NCBI RefSeq assembly: GCF_040373385.1
Contig: NZ_JBDXXH010000005.1
Location: 186,001-250,000, forward strand
DNA length: 64,000 nucleotides
Source of the DNA: Nitratidesulfovibrio sp.
GTDB taxonomy: Bacteria; Desulfobacterota; Desulfovibrionia; Desulfovibrionales; Desulfovibrionaceae
Direction: 5' to 3'
In this document: in pieces, positions 52,527 through 61,408 of the stretch
Layout of the letters: every line of letters starts with the position of its first letter
Position numbering within the stretch: position 1 is the first letter of the stretch
Translations under genes and position numbers: made by a program
Notes under the pieces: generated by a model
Databases searched by the model: none
What the model saw: the letters and a program-made list of their open reading frames with translations, nothing else
Told to the model about the DNA's origin: nothing

Positions 52527-52678
52527 CGCGTGGAACAGGTGGACGGCCCGGTTTACGGACGGTGCCGAACGCCTGCCATGGAGCGCTGCACGGGAACAAT
52601 CGGGAGGACGAACGACCAACAATTCCGCGACCATCAAAAGGTTCGGCACGAGCCGGGCACAAGCCAGGGAGGAACGCC

Positions 52679-53002
52679 ATGCGCCAGATTGACCGCATTG
52701 ATCGCGTTGTTGAGCGGCAGCCCCACGTGCCATCGCAGCCGAAAGGCTATGACCCTGAATTGATGTTTGTGGAATGCGCCCGTTGCGGCAGGCCGGTGAT
52801 GTGGGAACATGGCCGCGCAACCGTGGTACTGCATGGCGTGGGCGTACGCGCCGCCGATCTTGACGAGCATTGCATGATCGTCACCGACGGCTGCGCGCAC
52901 TGCCACCCGGAAGAAGACGAGTATCGGCTGAAGGTCATCCGTATCAGCGAGATTGTGTACCGCGACCTGCTGCGCGACGGTGAGCCCGTGGGCAACGCCT
53001 GA
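52679..53002 (+). CDS. Hypothetical protein with paired CxxC motifs
   Basis: 107 residues; AGGGAGGAA precedes ATG 52679. CARCGRPVMWEHG and DGCAHCHPEEDEY provide two CxxC pairs that could bind zinc. The ends are charged and there is no membrane segment. The family is not recognised. It follows fetB by about 150 bases on the same strand but need not be co-transcribed. Confidence 0.65.
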   Translation: MRQIDRIDRVVERQPHVPSQPKGYDPELMFVECARCGRPVMWEHGRATVVLHGVGVRAADLDEHCMIVTDGCAHCHPEEDEYRLKVIRISEIVYRDLLRDGEPVGNA

Positions 53003-53345
53003 GCGTACGCACCGGATTGACGGAGTGCCTGCCCAGAATGTGCCGCCATCAGGATAGCCGAGTGGAGAGGCACGGGGCCAGGACGGAGCATCGAGCGATT
53101 GCATCGCCCCCCCCCAACAGGCGTCCGGTCAGGCCAAAGGGCCACGGCCTGCGGGGGCAGACAGCGAGAGGACCAGACACGAGGACTCCAGACACGAGAG
53201 GCCCGGACACGAGAGGCCCGGACACGAGAGGCCCGGACACGAAAAGTCGGGCAGCCACGTGTCGGCCACCAGAGGTTTTGACGGGTTCGCAACCCCTCCC
53301 GGTTGCCCCACGGCAAAGGGTCGATTCCTTTCCGAAACGGATATA
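53003..53345. repeat. Gene-free region with tandem 15-bp repeat
   Basis: From about 53172 to 53247 a 15-base unit (CCGGACACGAGAGGC) repeats five to six times with decay at both ends. A C-run lies at 53107-53116. Open frames here only translate the repeat. No promoter or gene was recognised. Confidence 0.75.
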
Positions 53346-53390
53346 ACGCATGACGGCCGCGTCCCGATGGGATGCGGCCGTCATTGCGTT
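53345..53390 (-). terminator. Long hairpin at the end of hicB
   Basis: An 11-bp core stem (53350-53360 with 53374-53384), extended by five more pairs after a bulge. It lies just beyond the hicB stop. It lacks a T-tract. Confidence 0.5.
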
Positions 53391-53405
53391 GAGGGGGGGG
53401 GCGGG

Positions 53406-53813
53406 CTACGCGCCTGCGGCCTTGCCCGGCCCGGCGGCACGCAGTGCGCTTTCCACCATGAACGCTGATCGGCTCATGCCGCGCGCCTTGGCAGCGCGGT
53501 CGATGGTGTTGCGAATGTGCACGGGCATGGTGATGTTCACCGGCACCGATGTCGTATCCAGAAAGGACAGGTCGATATTCGCCAGCAGCACGGCGCCGTC
53601 GCGGGCATCCTCGCTGCCGAGCACCGCATCGATGGGGGAAGGGGGAGGGGCCACGGCGTCGCGTTCCCCCTCGAAATACAGTTCCACGGCCTCCTGCGCG
53701 TTGGTGAGGGCTTCTTCCAGAGTATCCCCCGCCGTGAAGCAGCCGGGAAAGTCGGGCAGGATCACGCTACAGGCGCTGCCCGCATCCTTGTGGATGATGA
53801 CCGGGTAGAGCAT
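53406..53813 (-). CDS. hicB: HicB-family antitoxin
   Basis: 135 residues. The N-terminal partial RNase H-like HicB fold has YPVIIHKDAGSACSVILPDFPGC and AGDTLEEALTNAQEAVELY. The C-terminal ribbon-helix-helix reads VPVNITMPVHIRNTIDRAAKARGMSRSAFMVESAL, which would bind DNA. It neutralises HicA and represses the operon. It starts six bases after the hicA stop, with AGAGGTG-like ribosome sequence. Confidence 0.9.
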   Translation of the reverse strand: MLYPVIIHKDAGSACSVILPDFPGCFTAGDTLEEALTNAQEAVELYFEGERDAVAPPPSPIDAVLGSEDARDGAVLLANIDLSFLDTTSVPVNITMPVHIRNTIDRAAKARGMSRSAFMVESALRAAGPGKAAGA

Positions 53814-53818
53814 GGTAT

Positions 53819-54025
53819 TCACCTCTTGTTGTCCGTTGCGGCACGCAGTTGTACGCCGGACTGCCGTTCGATGCTGCGCAGGGTGCCCAGGGGCAGATCC
53901 TTTTTGGGCTCGGGGATGATGACCGTGCGCCCGTCCGGGTGGCGCAGCTTGAGGTGGCTGCCCCGCTTCCCCATCTCTTCGAACCCTGCGGCGCGAAGGC
54001 ACCGGATGACGTCCCTGCTGTGCAT
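53819..54025 (-). CDS. hicA: HicA-family toxin (mRNA interferase)
   Basis: 68 residues with the double-stranded-RNA-binding-like HicA fold: SRDVIRCLRAAGFEEMGKRG, catalytic histidine in GSHLKLRHPDGR, and VIIPEPKKDLPLGTLRSIER. It cleaves mRNA until bound by HicB. The toxin is encoded first, as is usual for hicAB. ATG 54025 lies directly after the operator region. Longer upstream frames are shadows of purE. Confidence 0.9.
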   Translation of the reverse strand: MHSRDVIRCLRAAGFEEMGKRGSHLKLRHPDGRTVIIPEPKKDLPLGTLRSIERQSGVQLRAATDNKR

Positions 54026-54034
54026 GTACGTATG

Positions 54035-54086
54035 ATGCGCATGGTGCGCAGAATGGTCAAGAAAAAAGGATGCGCATGGTGCGCAT
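54035..54086 (-). promoter_or_regulatory. hicAB promoter with twin palindromic operators
   Basis: ATGCGCATGGTGCGCA occurs twice, at 54035-54050 and 54070-54085, 35 bases apart. Each is an inverted repeat (ATGCGC/GCGCAT type). On the minus strand TTGACC (54055-54060) lies between them, with a -10-like CATCAT 17 bases on. HicB bound here would block its own promoter. Confidence 0.7.
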
Positions 54087-54135
54087 CCCTTCAGGTGCAA
54101 GGCTGACCCCACACGCGGGGAGCGGCGAAAGCAGG

Positions 54136-54654
54136 CTACTTCCGGTACCGCGCTTCCAGTTCTTCCCCGGCTTTTTCGGCGTCGGCCTTCATCTTGGCGC
54201 GGGCGGCGGCAAGGCGCTGCGACAGGGCCGGATCGGCCAGGGCCAGGATTTGCGCGGCCAGCCAGGCGGCGTTGCGCGCGCCTGCCTTGTCCAGCGCCAC
54301 CGTGGCCACCGGGAAGCCGGGGGGCATCTGCACCGTGGCCAGCAGGGCGTCCATGCCGCCAAGGGCGGACGCCGCCACGGGAATGCCGATGACCGGCTTC
54401 TGGGTGCGCGCGGCCACGGCCCCGGCCAGATGGGCGGCCATGCCCGCCGCGCAGATGAACACCTGGCAGCCTTCGGCTTCCAGCCTGGTCACCAGCGCCT
54501 CGGTGCGTTCCGGGGTGCGGTGGGCGGAGCTGACGGTGAACAGATAGGAAATGCCCAGGCTGTCGAGCACTTCGGTGCAGGGCTTCACGGTGGGTTCGTC
54601 CGAGGCGGAGCCCATGAAAACGGCAACCTGGGCCGGGGTGGTCATGGAGGTCAT
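54136..54654 (-). CDS. purE: N5-carboxyaminoimidazole ribonucleotide mutase
   Basis: 172 residues. [13 protein letters not shown], the catalytic His in [25 protein letters not shown] and [22 protein letters not shown] are the PurE signature. It moves the carboxyl group of N5-CAIR to form CAIR in purine synthesis. AGGAG lies seven bases before the ATG. purD lies 298 bases upstream on the same strand; the gap holds only short GATCGGTC-type repeats and a small hairpin. Confidence 0.95.
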   Translation of the reverse strand: MTSMTTPAQVAVFMGSASDEPTVKPCTEVLDSLGISYLFTVSSAHRTPERTEALVTRLEAEGCQVFICAAGMAAHLAGAVAARTQKPVIGIPVAASALGGMDALLATVQMPPGFPVATVALDKAGARNAAWLAAQILALADPALSQRLAAARAKMKADAEKAGEELEARYRK

Positions 54655-54952
54655 GGCTGGTCTCCTGGTGTCGATAAGGGTTCGGTAACCTGGCGTTCCA
54701 TGCCGTCGTGTGCCGGTTCAGGGCTGACAGGCATGTTGGACGGCGTGGCGAAACGCGCGGCAATGCCGGTAACGTCGTGTGCGGCTTGTGCTGAATCGGT
54801 CGGGTTCGGTCGTGCCCGCTTGGCCCCGGCTGCTTCGGGCGAAGCCAGCGGGACCTGGCCGGACTGGCCCGATCGGTCTGACCTGATCGGTCGGGGCCGG
54901 GTGGCGGCTCGCCGCTCCCGGCCTTTCCCCGCAGATTTACCCGCGCGCGGGG

Positions 54953-56230
54953 CTATCCCCCGCGCTTCAGCCCCTTGGCGCCGATGTCGCTGCGGTAGTG
55001 GGCATTGTCCATGCGCACTTTCGCCACGGCCTTGTACGCCAGCGCCTGCGCGTCGGCCAGGGTGTCGCCAAGGGCGGTGACGCACAGCACGCGCCCGCCG
55101 CGCGACACGGCAACGCCGTCGCGCTGCTCGGTGCCCGCCTGGAATACCTTGACCGGGCCCAGCGCCTCGGCATCATCGATGCCGGAAATGGTCATGCCCT
55201 TGGCGTAGCTGCCGGGGTAGCCCTTGGCCGCCACGACCACGCCCAGCGCGGTTTCGCGCTTCAGGGGCAGGGTGGTTTCGTGCAGGCGGCCCTGCGCACC
55301 CGCCACCATGATGGCGGCAAGGTCGCCGTCAAGGCGCATCAGCAGCGGCTGGCATTCCGGGTCGCCGAAGCGGGTGTTGAATTCCAGCACCATGGGGCCA
55401 TCGGCGGTCATCATCAGGCCCGCGTACAGCACCCCGGTGAAGGGGTGGCCGCGCTTGATCAGTTCGCGCAGCACGGGGCGGATCACGAGGTCGATCATTT
55501 CCTCGTAGCGCGATTCGGGCAGCACCGGCGCGGGGCTGTAGGCACCCATGCCGCCGGTGTTGGGGCCTTGGTCGTTGTCGAACACGGCCTTGTGGTCCTG
55601 CGCCGAGGGCAGGGGGATGACCGTTTCGCCGTCGCACAGGCACAGGAAGGATGCTTCCTCGCCCGCCAGCGCGCTTTCCACCACCACGCGGTCGCCTGCG
55701 TCGCCAAAGGCGCGCTTGACCATCATGTCGTCCACGGCGTCCAGCGCCTCGTCCACGGTGCGGGCCACCACCACGCCCTTGCCTGCGGCCAGGCCGTCGG
55801 CCTTGACCACCACGGGCGCGCCGTTCTGGCGGATGTACGCGCGGGCCGCATCGGCATCGTCGAACACGCCGAAGGCGGCGGTGGGCACGCCCGCCGCGCG
55901 CATGATTTCCTTGGCGAAGGCCTTGCTGCCTTCCAGTTGGGCGCCGTAGGCGTCGGGGCCGAAGCAGGGCACGCCCGCCGCGACCATGGCGTCCTTGATG
56001 CCCAGCACCAGCGGCAGTTCCGGACCGGGCACCACGAGGTCGATCTTTTCGTCCAGCGCAAAGCGCACCAGCGCGGGCAGGTCGCCATCGGAAATGGGCA
56101 CGTTGGTGCCTTCAAGGGCGGTGCCGCCGTTGCCGGGCGCGATGTAGATGTCCTTGACGAGGGGGCTCTGGCGCAGCTTCCAGGCCAGGGCGTGTTCGCG
56201 CCCGCCGGATCCGACGATGAGTATCCGCAC
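54953..56230 (-). CDS. purD: Phosphoribosylamine-glycine ligase
   Basis: 425 residues of the ATP-grasp superfamily. Seen: RILIVGSGGREHALAWKL, APGNGGTAL, VVPGPELPLVLG, FGPDAYGAQLEGSKAFAKE, VVKADGLAAGKGV, DQGPNTGGMGAYSPAP and EFNTRFGDPECQ. The start is GTG 56230 with AGGAGG six bases upstream; sequence before it is not family-like. It acts early in purine synthesis. Confidence 0.96.
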   Translation of the reverse strand: MRILIVGSGGREHALAWKLRQSPLVKDIYIAPGNGGTALEGTNVPISDGDLPALVRFALDEKIDLVVPGPELPLVLGIKDAMVAAGVPCFGPDAYGAQLEGSKAFAKEIMRAAGVPTAAFGVFDDADAARAYIRQNGAPVVVKADGLAAGKGVVVARTVDEALDAVDDMMVKRAFGDAGDRVVVESALAGEEASFLCLCDGETVIPLPSAQDHKAVFDNDQGPNTGGMGAYSPAPVLPESRYEEMIDLVIRPVLRELIKRGHPFTGVLYAGLMMTADGPMVLEFNTRFGDPECQPLLMRLDGDLAAIMVAGAQGRLHETTLPLKRETALGVVVAAKGYPGSYAKGMTISGIDDAEALGPVKVFQAGTEQRDGVAVSRGGRVLCVTALGDTLADAQALAYKAVAKVRMDNAHYRSDIGAKGLKRGG

Positions 56231-56795
56231 TGTGGGCCTCCTGATGCGGCAAGGGGTGATGGTGCGGGGGCCGCGCGGCGGCTGGCCGGGGTTTTCCCCC
56301 GCGAGGATTCGTGGTAGCTCTCTGGAGCGCCCCGGATTGTATACAATATGCGGGCGCCGCGCGACGGCGCAATCCGGTGTCATGCTGACTGGTTGTGGCA
56401 GCCGGTTGTCGTGCCGGTTTCCACGGGCCGCCTGCCCCGTCGGGGTGCAGCCTGCGGCAAATCACCGGAGGCTTGCCGGTGGGTTGCCGGTGTCCCCGCG
56501 CAAAGGGGGGGGCTGGCCGGTGCGTCGCGTGGGCCTCAGATACAGGCTTTTGCGCCGCCGCACAAGCCGCGCCGCCTGCATGGAATACCGTTCGGAACGC
56601 AGTCCGGAACACCGTGTGGAGCCCTGTTCGGCCTCGCTCGGCCAGCCCGGCTCCGCCGGATTCCTCCCATTTTCGCCCAGTTTCGTCCGGTCCGCCCGGT
56701 CCGCCCGGTCCGTTGCTAACGCTCGATCGCACGCAGTTGCCGCGCAGCTGCCGCGCCGCGCCCACATAGTCCGCCGTCCCCAGGAGTCCGCTTCC
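56231..56795. promoter_or_regulatory. Divergent purD / ligase control region with ATTGTATACAAT palindrome
   Basis: The 565-base gap holds a perfect 12-base palindrome ATTGTATACAAT at 56336-56347. It contains TACAAT, usable as a purD -10 on the minus strand, and resembles GntR-type operators. No other gene or RNA was recognised; open frames are Arg/Pro-rich. A degenerate Pro-Val/Arg-Ser repeat occurs near 56690-56715. Confidence 0.4.
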
Positions 56796-58091
56796 ATGTC
56801 GCAGCATCGCTTCCTGCCCCATCTCGACCCGGAAACCCTGCACCGCGTGCAGACCGAGGGCCTGCGCTGGACCGTGCGCCACGCCTACGCCAACTGCCCG
56901 GCCTACAAGGCCAAGTTTGACGCGGCGGGCGTGCACCCCGACGACATCCGCACCCTGGACGATATCGTGCGCCTGCCCACCGCCAGCGTGGAAGACCTGC
57001 GCGAGGGCTATCCCCTGCCGTTGCTGTCCGTGCCGGAGAGCGACGTGGTGCGCATCCACGCCTCGTCGGGCACCACGGGCAAGCGCAAGATACTGGCCTA
57101 CACCCAGAACGACGTGGACACCTTTGCCCTGCAAATGGCCCGTTGCTACGAACTGGCTGGCCTTACCCGCGAAGACCGCGTGCAGATCGCCGTGGGTTAC
57201 GGCCTGTGGACGGCGGGGGCCGGGTTCCAGCTGGGGTCCGAGAAGTTCGGCGCGCTCACCGTGCCGGTGGGGCCGGGCAATCTGGAGATGCAGTTGCAAT
57301 TGCTGGTCGACATGGGCGTGACCTGCCTGGGGTCCACGGCCTCCATGGCCCTGCTGATGGCAGAGGAAGTGGAGCGCAACGGCCTGCTGGACAAGGTGAA
57401 GCTGCGCAAGGTGATCTTTGGCGCCGAAACGCACAGCCCGCGCATGCGCGCCGCCTTCGAGCAGAAGCTGGGCCTGACGGGCAGCTACGACATCGCGGGC
57501 ATGACCGAAATGTACGGCCCCGGCACCGGGCTGGAATGCGATGCGCGCGAGGGCCTGCACTACTGGGCCGACCTGTTCGTCATCGAAATCCTGGACCCGG
57601 CCACCCTGCAACCGGTGGCCCCCGGCGAGGTGGGCGAAATGGTGGTCACCTCGCTGCGCAAGGAAGCCTCGCCGCTGGTGCGCTACCGCACCCGCGACCT
57701 GACGCGCATGCTGCCCGGCCAGTGTTCGTGCGGGCGGTGCATTCCCCGGCACGATCATATCCTTGGCCGTTCGGACGACATGATCATCTTCCGGGGGGTG
57801 AACATCTACCCCGGCCAGATCGCCGACGTGCTGCACGAGTTTCCGGTGCTGGGGTCCGAGTACCACATCCAGCTCACCCGCACCGATGGCCGGGACGCCA
57901 TGCTGTTGCAGGTGGAACGGCAGGAAGGCGCAACGGCGGATGCCGACGCGGGCCTCACGCGCGAGGTGGGCGACCGCCTGCACAAGAAGCTGATGGCCCG
58001 CGTGGCCGTGCAGGTGGTGGACCCCGGCGTGCTGCCGCGTTCGTTCGGCAAGTCCAAGCGGGTGACCGACCAGCGTATGACTGATGGGTAG
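56796..58091 (+). CDS. Phenylacetate-CoA ligase family protein
   Basis: 431 residues of the adenylate-forming PaaK family. The nucleotide-binding motif IHASSGTTGKRKI lies near residue 88, YGLWTAGAGFQLGSE follows, then the acid motif AGMTEMYGPG, YRTRDLTRM and the C-terminal hinge GRSDDMIIFRGVNIYPGQI. It activates an aryl or keto acid to its CoA thioester; in anaerobes it often works with indolepyruvate oxidoreductase in amino acid fermentation. AGGAG lies nine bases before ATG 56796. Substrate inferred. Confidence 0.9.
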   Translation: MSQHRFLPHLDPETLHRVQTEGLRWTVRHAYANCPAYKAKFDAAGVHPDDIRTLDDIVRLPTASVEDLREGYPLPLLSVPESDVVRIHASSGTTGKRKILAYTQNDVDTFALQMARCYELAGLTREDRVQIAVGYGLWTAGAGFQLGSEKFGALTVPVGPGNLEMQLQLLVDMGVTCLGSTASMALLMAEEVERNGLLDKVKLRKVIFGAETHSPRMRAAFEQKLGLTGSYDIAGMTEMYGPGTGLECDAREGLHYWADLFVIEILDPATLQPVAPGEVGEMVVTSLRKEASPLVRYRTRDLTRMLPGQCSCGRCIPRHDHILGRSDDMIIFRGVNIYPGQIADVLHEFPVLGSEYHIQLTRTDGRDAMLLQVERQEGATADADAGLTREVGDRLHKKLMARVAVQVVDPGVLPRSFGKSKRVTDQRMTDG

Positions 58092-58164
58092 GTACTCTGC
58101 ATAGGGTACCCAAACCCTTTTGGAGTGGCTGGTGCTAACGCACCGTCTTCCATAGGTATTGAAT

Positions 58165-58199
58165 GCAAAAGGGGCACACCGATGGTGTGCCCTTTTTGC
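58165..58199. terminator. Bidirectional terminator between ligase and HDOD genes
   Basis: GGGCACACC (58172-58180) pairs with GGTGTGCCC (58184-58192), three-base loop, flanked by an A-run and a TTTTT run. It can therefore end transcripts from either side. Confidence 0.9.
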
Positions 58200-58253
58200 G
58201 TTCCCGAACGCCCCCCCCCGTGCCGGAAGCCGAGGGATGTTTGCCGTGCCCCG

Positions 58254-59492
58254 CTAACTCAGTATCCGGCTGGCCCACACTTGCGCCTCGATGCTGCTGC
58301 GGGCCACGTCCACCGGTGAAAATTCCAGCTTGGCCATCAGCGGCAGGGCCTCGTCCCAGGCACCGCGTTCCAGCAGCACGGCCAGGTGCAGTTCGTCGTG
58401 CATGGGTGAAGGCTCGCCGGAAAGGGCGGCGCGAAAGTCCGCGTCCAGCGGCAGGTGGGCCAGCAGGACGGGCATGGGGATGCCCAGCAGCGCGTCCAGT
58501 TGCGACAGCAGCCCGAGCAGGAACATGGATTCCGGCGCGTGGGAGCAGGTGCGCACCAGGCCGCACAGCAGTTCCAGGAAGCGTGCGCGGGTCACGGCCA
58601 GCCGCATGACCTCCGCCGGGGCGGCGCTGCCCGCCGTGTCGGCCAGGGTAATCACCAGCAGCCACTTGCGCAGCGTCTCGAAGCCCAGCAGCGATGCCGC
58701 GTGCTGGATGGATGTCACTTCCTTCAGCAGGGCGAACCATGCGGAGTTGATGTACCGCAGCAGACGATAGGTCAGGCCGGGGTCCACGGTCACGGCGCGT
58801 ACCAGCTTGTGCGGGTCGGCCTCTCCGGTCAGCGATTGCATCAGGTGCAGGCGCGAGGCCTGGGCCGACGACAGGGTGCGCCCCGGCACGATGACCGGCC
58901 GCGCGAAGTGGTAGCCCTGGAACAGGGTGTAGCCCAGCATGCGGCACTGGCCGAACATTGCCGCGCTTTCCACCTTTTCCGCCAGCAGCAGGGCGTGGTG
59001 GCGCTTGCGCAGTCCCGTGGTGAGCGCGGGCAGTTCCGCCGGGGGCACACCCAGCACGTCCACCTTGATGATGTCCGCCAGCCCCAGCAGCGGCAGGGCC
59101 TGGTCCTGCCCCACGAAGTCGTCCACGGCCAGCCGGTAGCCCGCACGTTTCAGGGTGCGCAACGCCTCCACCAGTTCGGGCGTGGGGTGCACCGTTTCGA
59201 GGATTTCGGGGATGCACCGGTCCGGCGGCAGCACTTCCGCCGCGCCGGACAGCAGCAGGCCTTCGGGAAAGTTGATCAGGAAGGGGGTGGTGCCGGGTAT
59301 GGTCTCGCTGGCGATGGCGTAGCCGTCGGCGATGACGGAGGCCGTGGCCGCGTCCGGGTCGTCGATGCGCGCGGGGCCGCTGGGGCTGTCGCGGAACAGC
59401 AGTTCGTGCCCCCACAGCGCCCCCGATGCGTCGAAGATGGGCTGCCGGGCGATGAAGATGGTGGGCTGCTGCGTGGGATTCTGGGCCTGCAT
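58254..59492 (-). CDS. HDOD/degenerate-EAL signalling protein (YuxH-like)
   Basis: 412 residues. The N-terminal EAL-like domain has IARQPIFDASGALWGHELLFRDS, FLINFPEGLL, EILETVHPTPEL and LAVDDFVGQDQAL, but lacks several metal-binding residues, so it is probably not catalytic. The HDOD domain follows (KLVRAVTVDPGLTYRLLRYINSA, SIQHAASLLGFETLRKWLLVITLA, FLLGLLSQLDALLG). Such proteins act in c-di-GMP and motility signalling. ATG 59492 was chosen because sequence upstream in frame is only the 37-bp repeat array. Confidence 0.88.
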   Translation of the reverse strand: MQAQNPTQQPTIFIARQPIFDASGALWGHELLFRDSPSGPARIDDPDAATASVIADGYAIASETIPGTTPFLINFPEGLLLSGAAEVLPPDRCIPEILETVHPTPELVEALRTLKRAGYRLAVDDFVGQDQALPLLGLADIIKVDVLGVPPAELPALTTGLRKRHHALLLAEKVESAAMFGQCRMLGYTLFQGYHFARPVIVPGRTLSSAQASRLHLMQSLTGEADPHKLVRAVTVDPGLTYRLLRYINSAWFALLKEVTSIQHAASLLGFETLRKWLLVITLADTAGSAAPAEVMRLAVTRARFLELLCGLVRTCSHAPESMFLLGLLSQLDALLGIPMPVLLAHLPLDADFRAALSGEPSPMHDELHLAVLLERGAWDEALPLMAKLEFSPVDVARSSIEAQVWASRILS

Positions 59493-59530
59493 GGGGGTGC
59501 GGGCTCCGCCCCGCGTGCGCGTTGAGCAAG

Positions 59531-59715
59531 GACGGTGGCGCACCTGCGGCCCGTCCGGTGATCCATGACGGTGGCGCGCCTGCGGTCCGTCCCGTTGATC
59601 TGTGGACGGTGGCGCACCCTCGGCCCGTCCTGTGGTCTGTGGACGGCGGCGTCTTCGGCGGCCCGTCCGGTGATCCATGACGGTGGCGCGCCTGCGGCCC
59701 GTCCATGTGGTCTGG
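59531..59715. repeat. Five tandem ~37-bp repeats between HDOD and HD-GYP genes
   Basis: Units start at 59531, 59567, 59605, 59642 and 59679, each beginning GACGGTGGCG or GACGGCGGCG and containing GGCCCGTCC or GGTCCGTCC. They vary by 1-2 bases in length and several substitutions. They lie in the 470-base divergent gap, whose remaining part holds the HD-GYP ribosome site and no gene. Confidence 0.85.
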
Positions 59716-59962
59716 AGCTGGTATTTCAGTATGGCAGGTGCCGCGGTCTCGGGCAAGGTGGTGATACCCCCAGAGCCGCAGGAAGGGAGTACCGTCACAT
59801 GGGGGGGAGCCTGCATTGCACCAAAGGGTGTTGCGGTGGCACTTCATTCGTACGCCCTTCCGAAGCCGAAACGCCATGCGAGTAGTTGTTTTTTGCTGGG
59901 AATATACGTAGATGCAAAGGGTCGCCGCACCGGCGGCAGCAGGGGGAGAGAAGGAGGGACCG

Positions 59963-61171
59963 GTGCTCAAGAAGATCTCCACGCGGGATCTCAAACCCGG
60001 CATGTACGTGGTGGACATGGGCCTGTCGTGGCTCGAGAACCCGTACTTGTACAGCCAGGTGGGGGTCGTCGGTTCCGAGGGCGACGTGCTGCGCATCCAG
60101 CGCGAAGGCTTCATGGAGGTCTTCGTGGATACGCGCCGTTCGCTGGGGGGCGACGGCACCGACGGCCTGAGCGACGAAGAAGCCATTTCCGCCGAACTGG
60201 CGCGCGACCTTGGCGACGAGGACCCGCTGGCGCCCACCGTGGCCCTGGCCGAGGAAATGCCCCAGGCCCGCGCGCTGTACGACGATTCCGTGGGCTTCGC
60301 GCGCAAGGCCATGGACGTCATGCGCAAGGACGGCTTTGTGGACGTGCAGGCCGCCCAGCCCATGGTCGAGGGCATCCTCACCAGCGTCACCCGCAACGCC
60401 AGCGCGCTGCTGGGCCTTTCCAAGCTGCGCTCGGTGGACGAATACACCTACACCCATTGCATCAACGTGGCCGTGCTGGCTGTGGTCTTCGGGCGACACC
60501 TGGGCTTTGGCGACATCACCCTGAGCCGGGTGGGCCTGGCCGGTCTGTTCCACGACCTCGGCAAGGCCCGCGTGCCCGATGCCATCCTGAACAGCCCGCG
60601 CCGCCTGACGCCCGACGAATTCAGTGTCATGAAGCGCCACCCCGAACTGGGGTGGGAGCAGGTGCGTGACAATCCCATGGTGTACGACGAGGTGCTGGCG
60701 GGCATGCTGGAGCACCACGAGAAGTACAACGGCCTCGGCTACCCGCGCGGCCTCAAGGGCGAGGAAATCAGCATCATCGCCCGCATCCTGGCCGTGGTGG
60801 ACGTGTACGACGCCCTTACCAGCCGCCGGGTGTACAAGGCGGCCATGCTGCCGCACAAGGCGCTGGGGCTGATGTACGGCATGCGCGGGCAGGATTTTCA
60901 CCCCGGCTTCGTGGAACGGTTCATCCGGTGCCTGGGCATCTACCCCGTGGGCAGCGTGGTGGAACTGAACACCGGGCAGCGCGGCGTGGTCAGCAAGGCC
61001 AACGCGCGCGAACCGCTGCTGCCGGAAGTGATCGTGGTGCGCGACCCCAAGGGCCGCCCGGCCCAGCAGCGCAGGCTGGACCTTTCCGGCCAGACCGCCG
61101 TGAAGGTGGTGGCCTGCCTGGACCCGCGCGAGGCAGGCATCGACCCCGGCCAGGTGCTGGGCGTTTCCTGA
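59963..61171 (+). CDS. HD-GYP domain c-di-GMP phosphodiesterase
   Basis: 402 residues. The N-terminal DUF3391-like domain (KKISTRDLKPGMYVVDMGLSW) precedes the HD-GYP domain. The latter carries His in YTHCINVAVLA, FHDLGKARVPDAIL, MKRHPELGW, LEHHEKYNGLGYPRGL and IARILAVVDVYDALTSRR. All metal-binding histidines and the GYP signature are present, so it probably degrades c-di-GMP. The start is GTG 59963 with AAGGAGG a few bases before it; no ATG fits as well. Divergent from the HDOD gene, suggesting shared control. Confidence 0.92.
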   Translation: MLKKISTRDLKPGMYVVDMGLSWLENPYLYSQVGVVGSEGDVLRIQREGFMEVFVDTRRSLGGDGTDGLSDEEAISAELARDLGDEDPLAPTVALAEEMPQARALYDDSVGFARKAMDVMRKDGFVDVQAAQPMVEGILTSVTRNASALLGLSKLRSVDEYTYTHCINVAVLAVVFGRHLGFGDITLSRVGLAGLFHDLGKARVPDAILNSPRRLTPDEFSVMKRHPELGWEQVRDNPMVYDEVLAGMLEHHEKYNGLGYPRGLKGEEISIIARILAVVDVYDALTSRRVYKAAMLPHKALGLMYGMRGQDFHPGFVERFIRCLGIYPVGSVVELNTGQRGVVSKANAREPLLPEVIVVRDPKGRPAQQRRLDLSGQTAVKVVACLDPREAGIDPGQVLGVS

Positions 61172-61262
61172 CCGCCGGGCCGCTGACGCGGCGTCACCCG
61201 GCCTTTGGTCCACGGCATCCCGGACCTTCCGTCTTTCGTCATTGCACGTCATGTCGCGAACA

Positions 61263-61295
61263 GAACCGGGGCGCTCCAGTGGGGCGCCCCGGTTC
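61263..61295 (+). terminator. Terminator after the HD-GYP gene
   Basis: A perfect 12-bp GC stem (61263-61274 with 61284-61295) and a 9-base loop, followed by GTTGGTGTTGG and TCTCTTTTG. Sits between convergent genes. Confidence 0.7.
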
Positions 61296-61408
61296 GTTGG
61301 TGTTGGTCTCTTTTGCGGCCAGTTTCGTTCGCGGCGGGTTTCGTGCGTGGTCTGGCGTGGGGGGGCCGATGGACGCGTGCCGATGGACGAGTGCCGCGCC
61401 AAGCGCGG

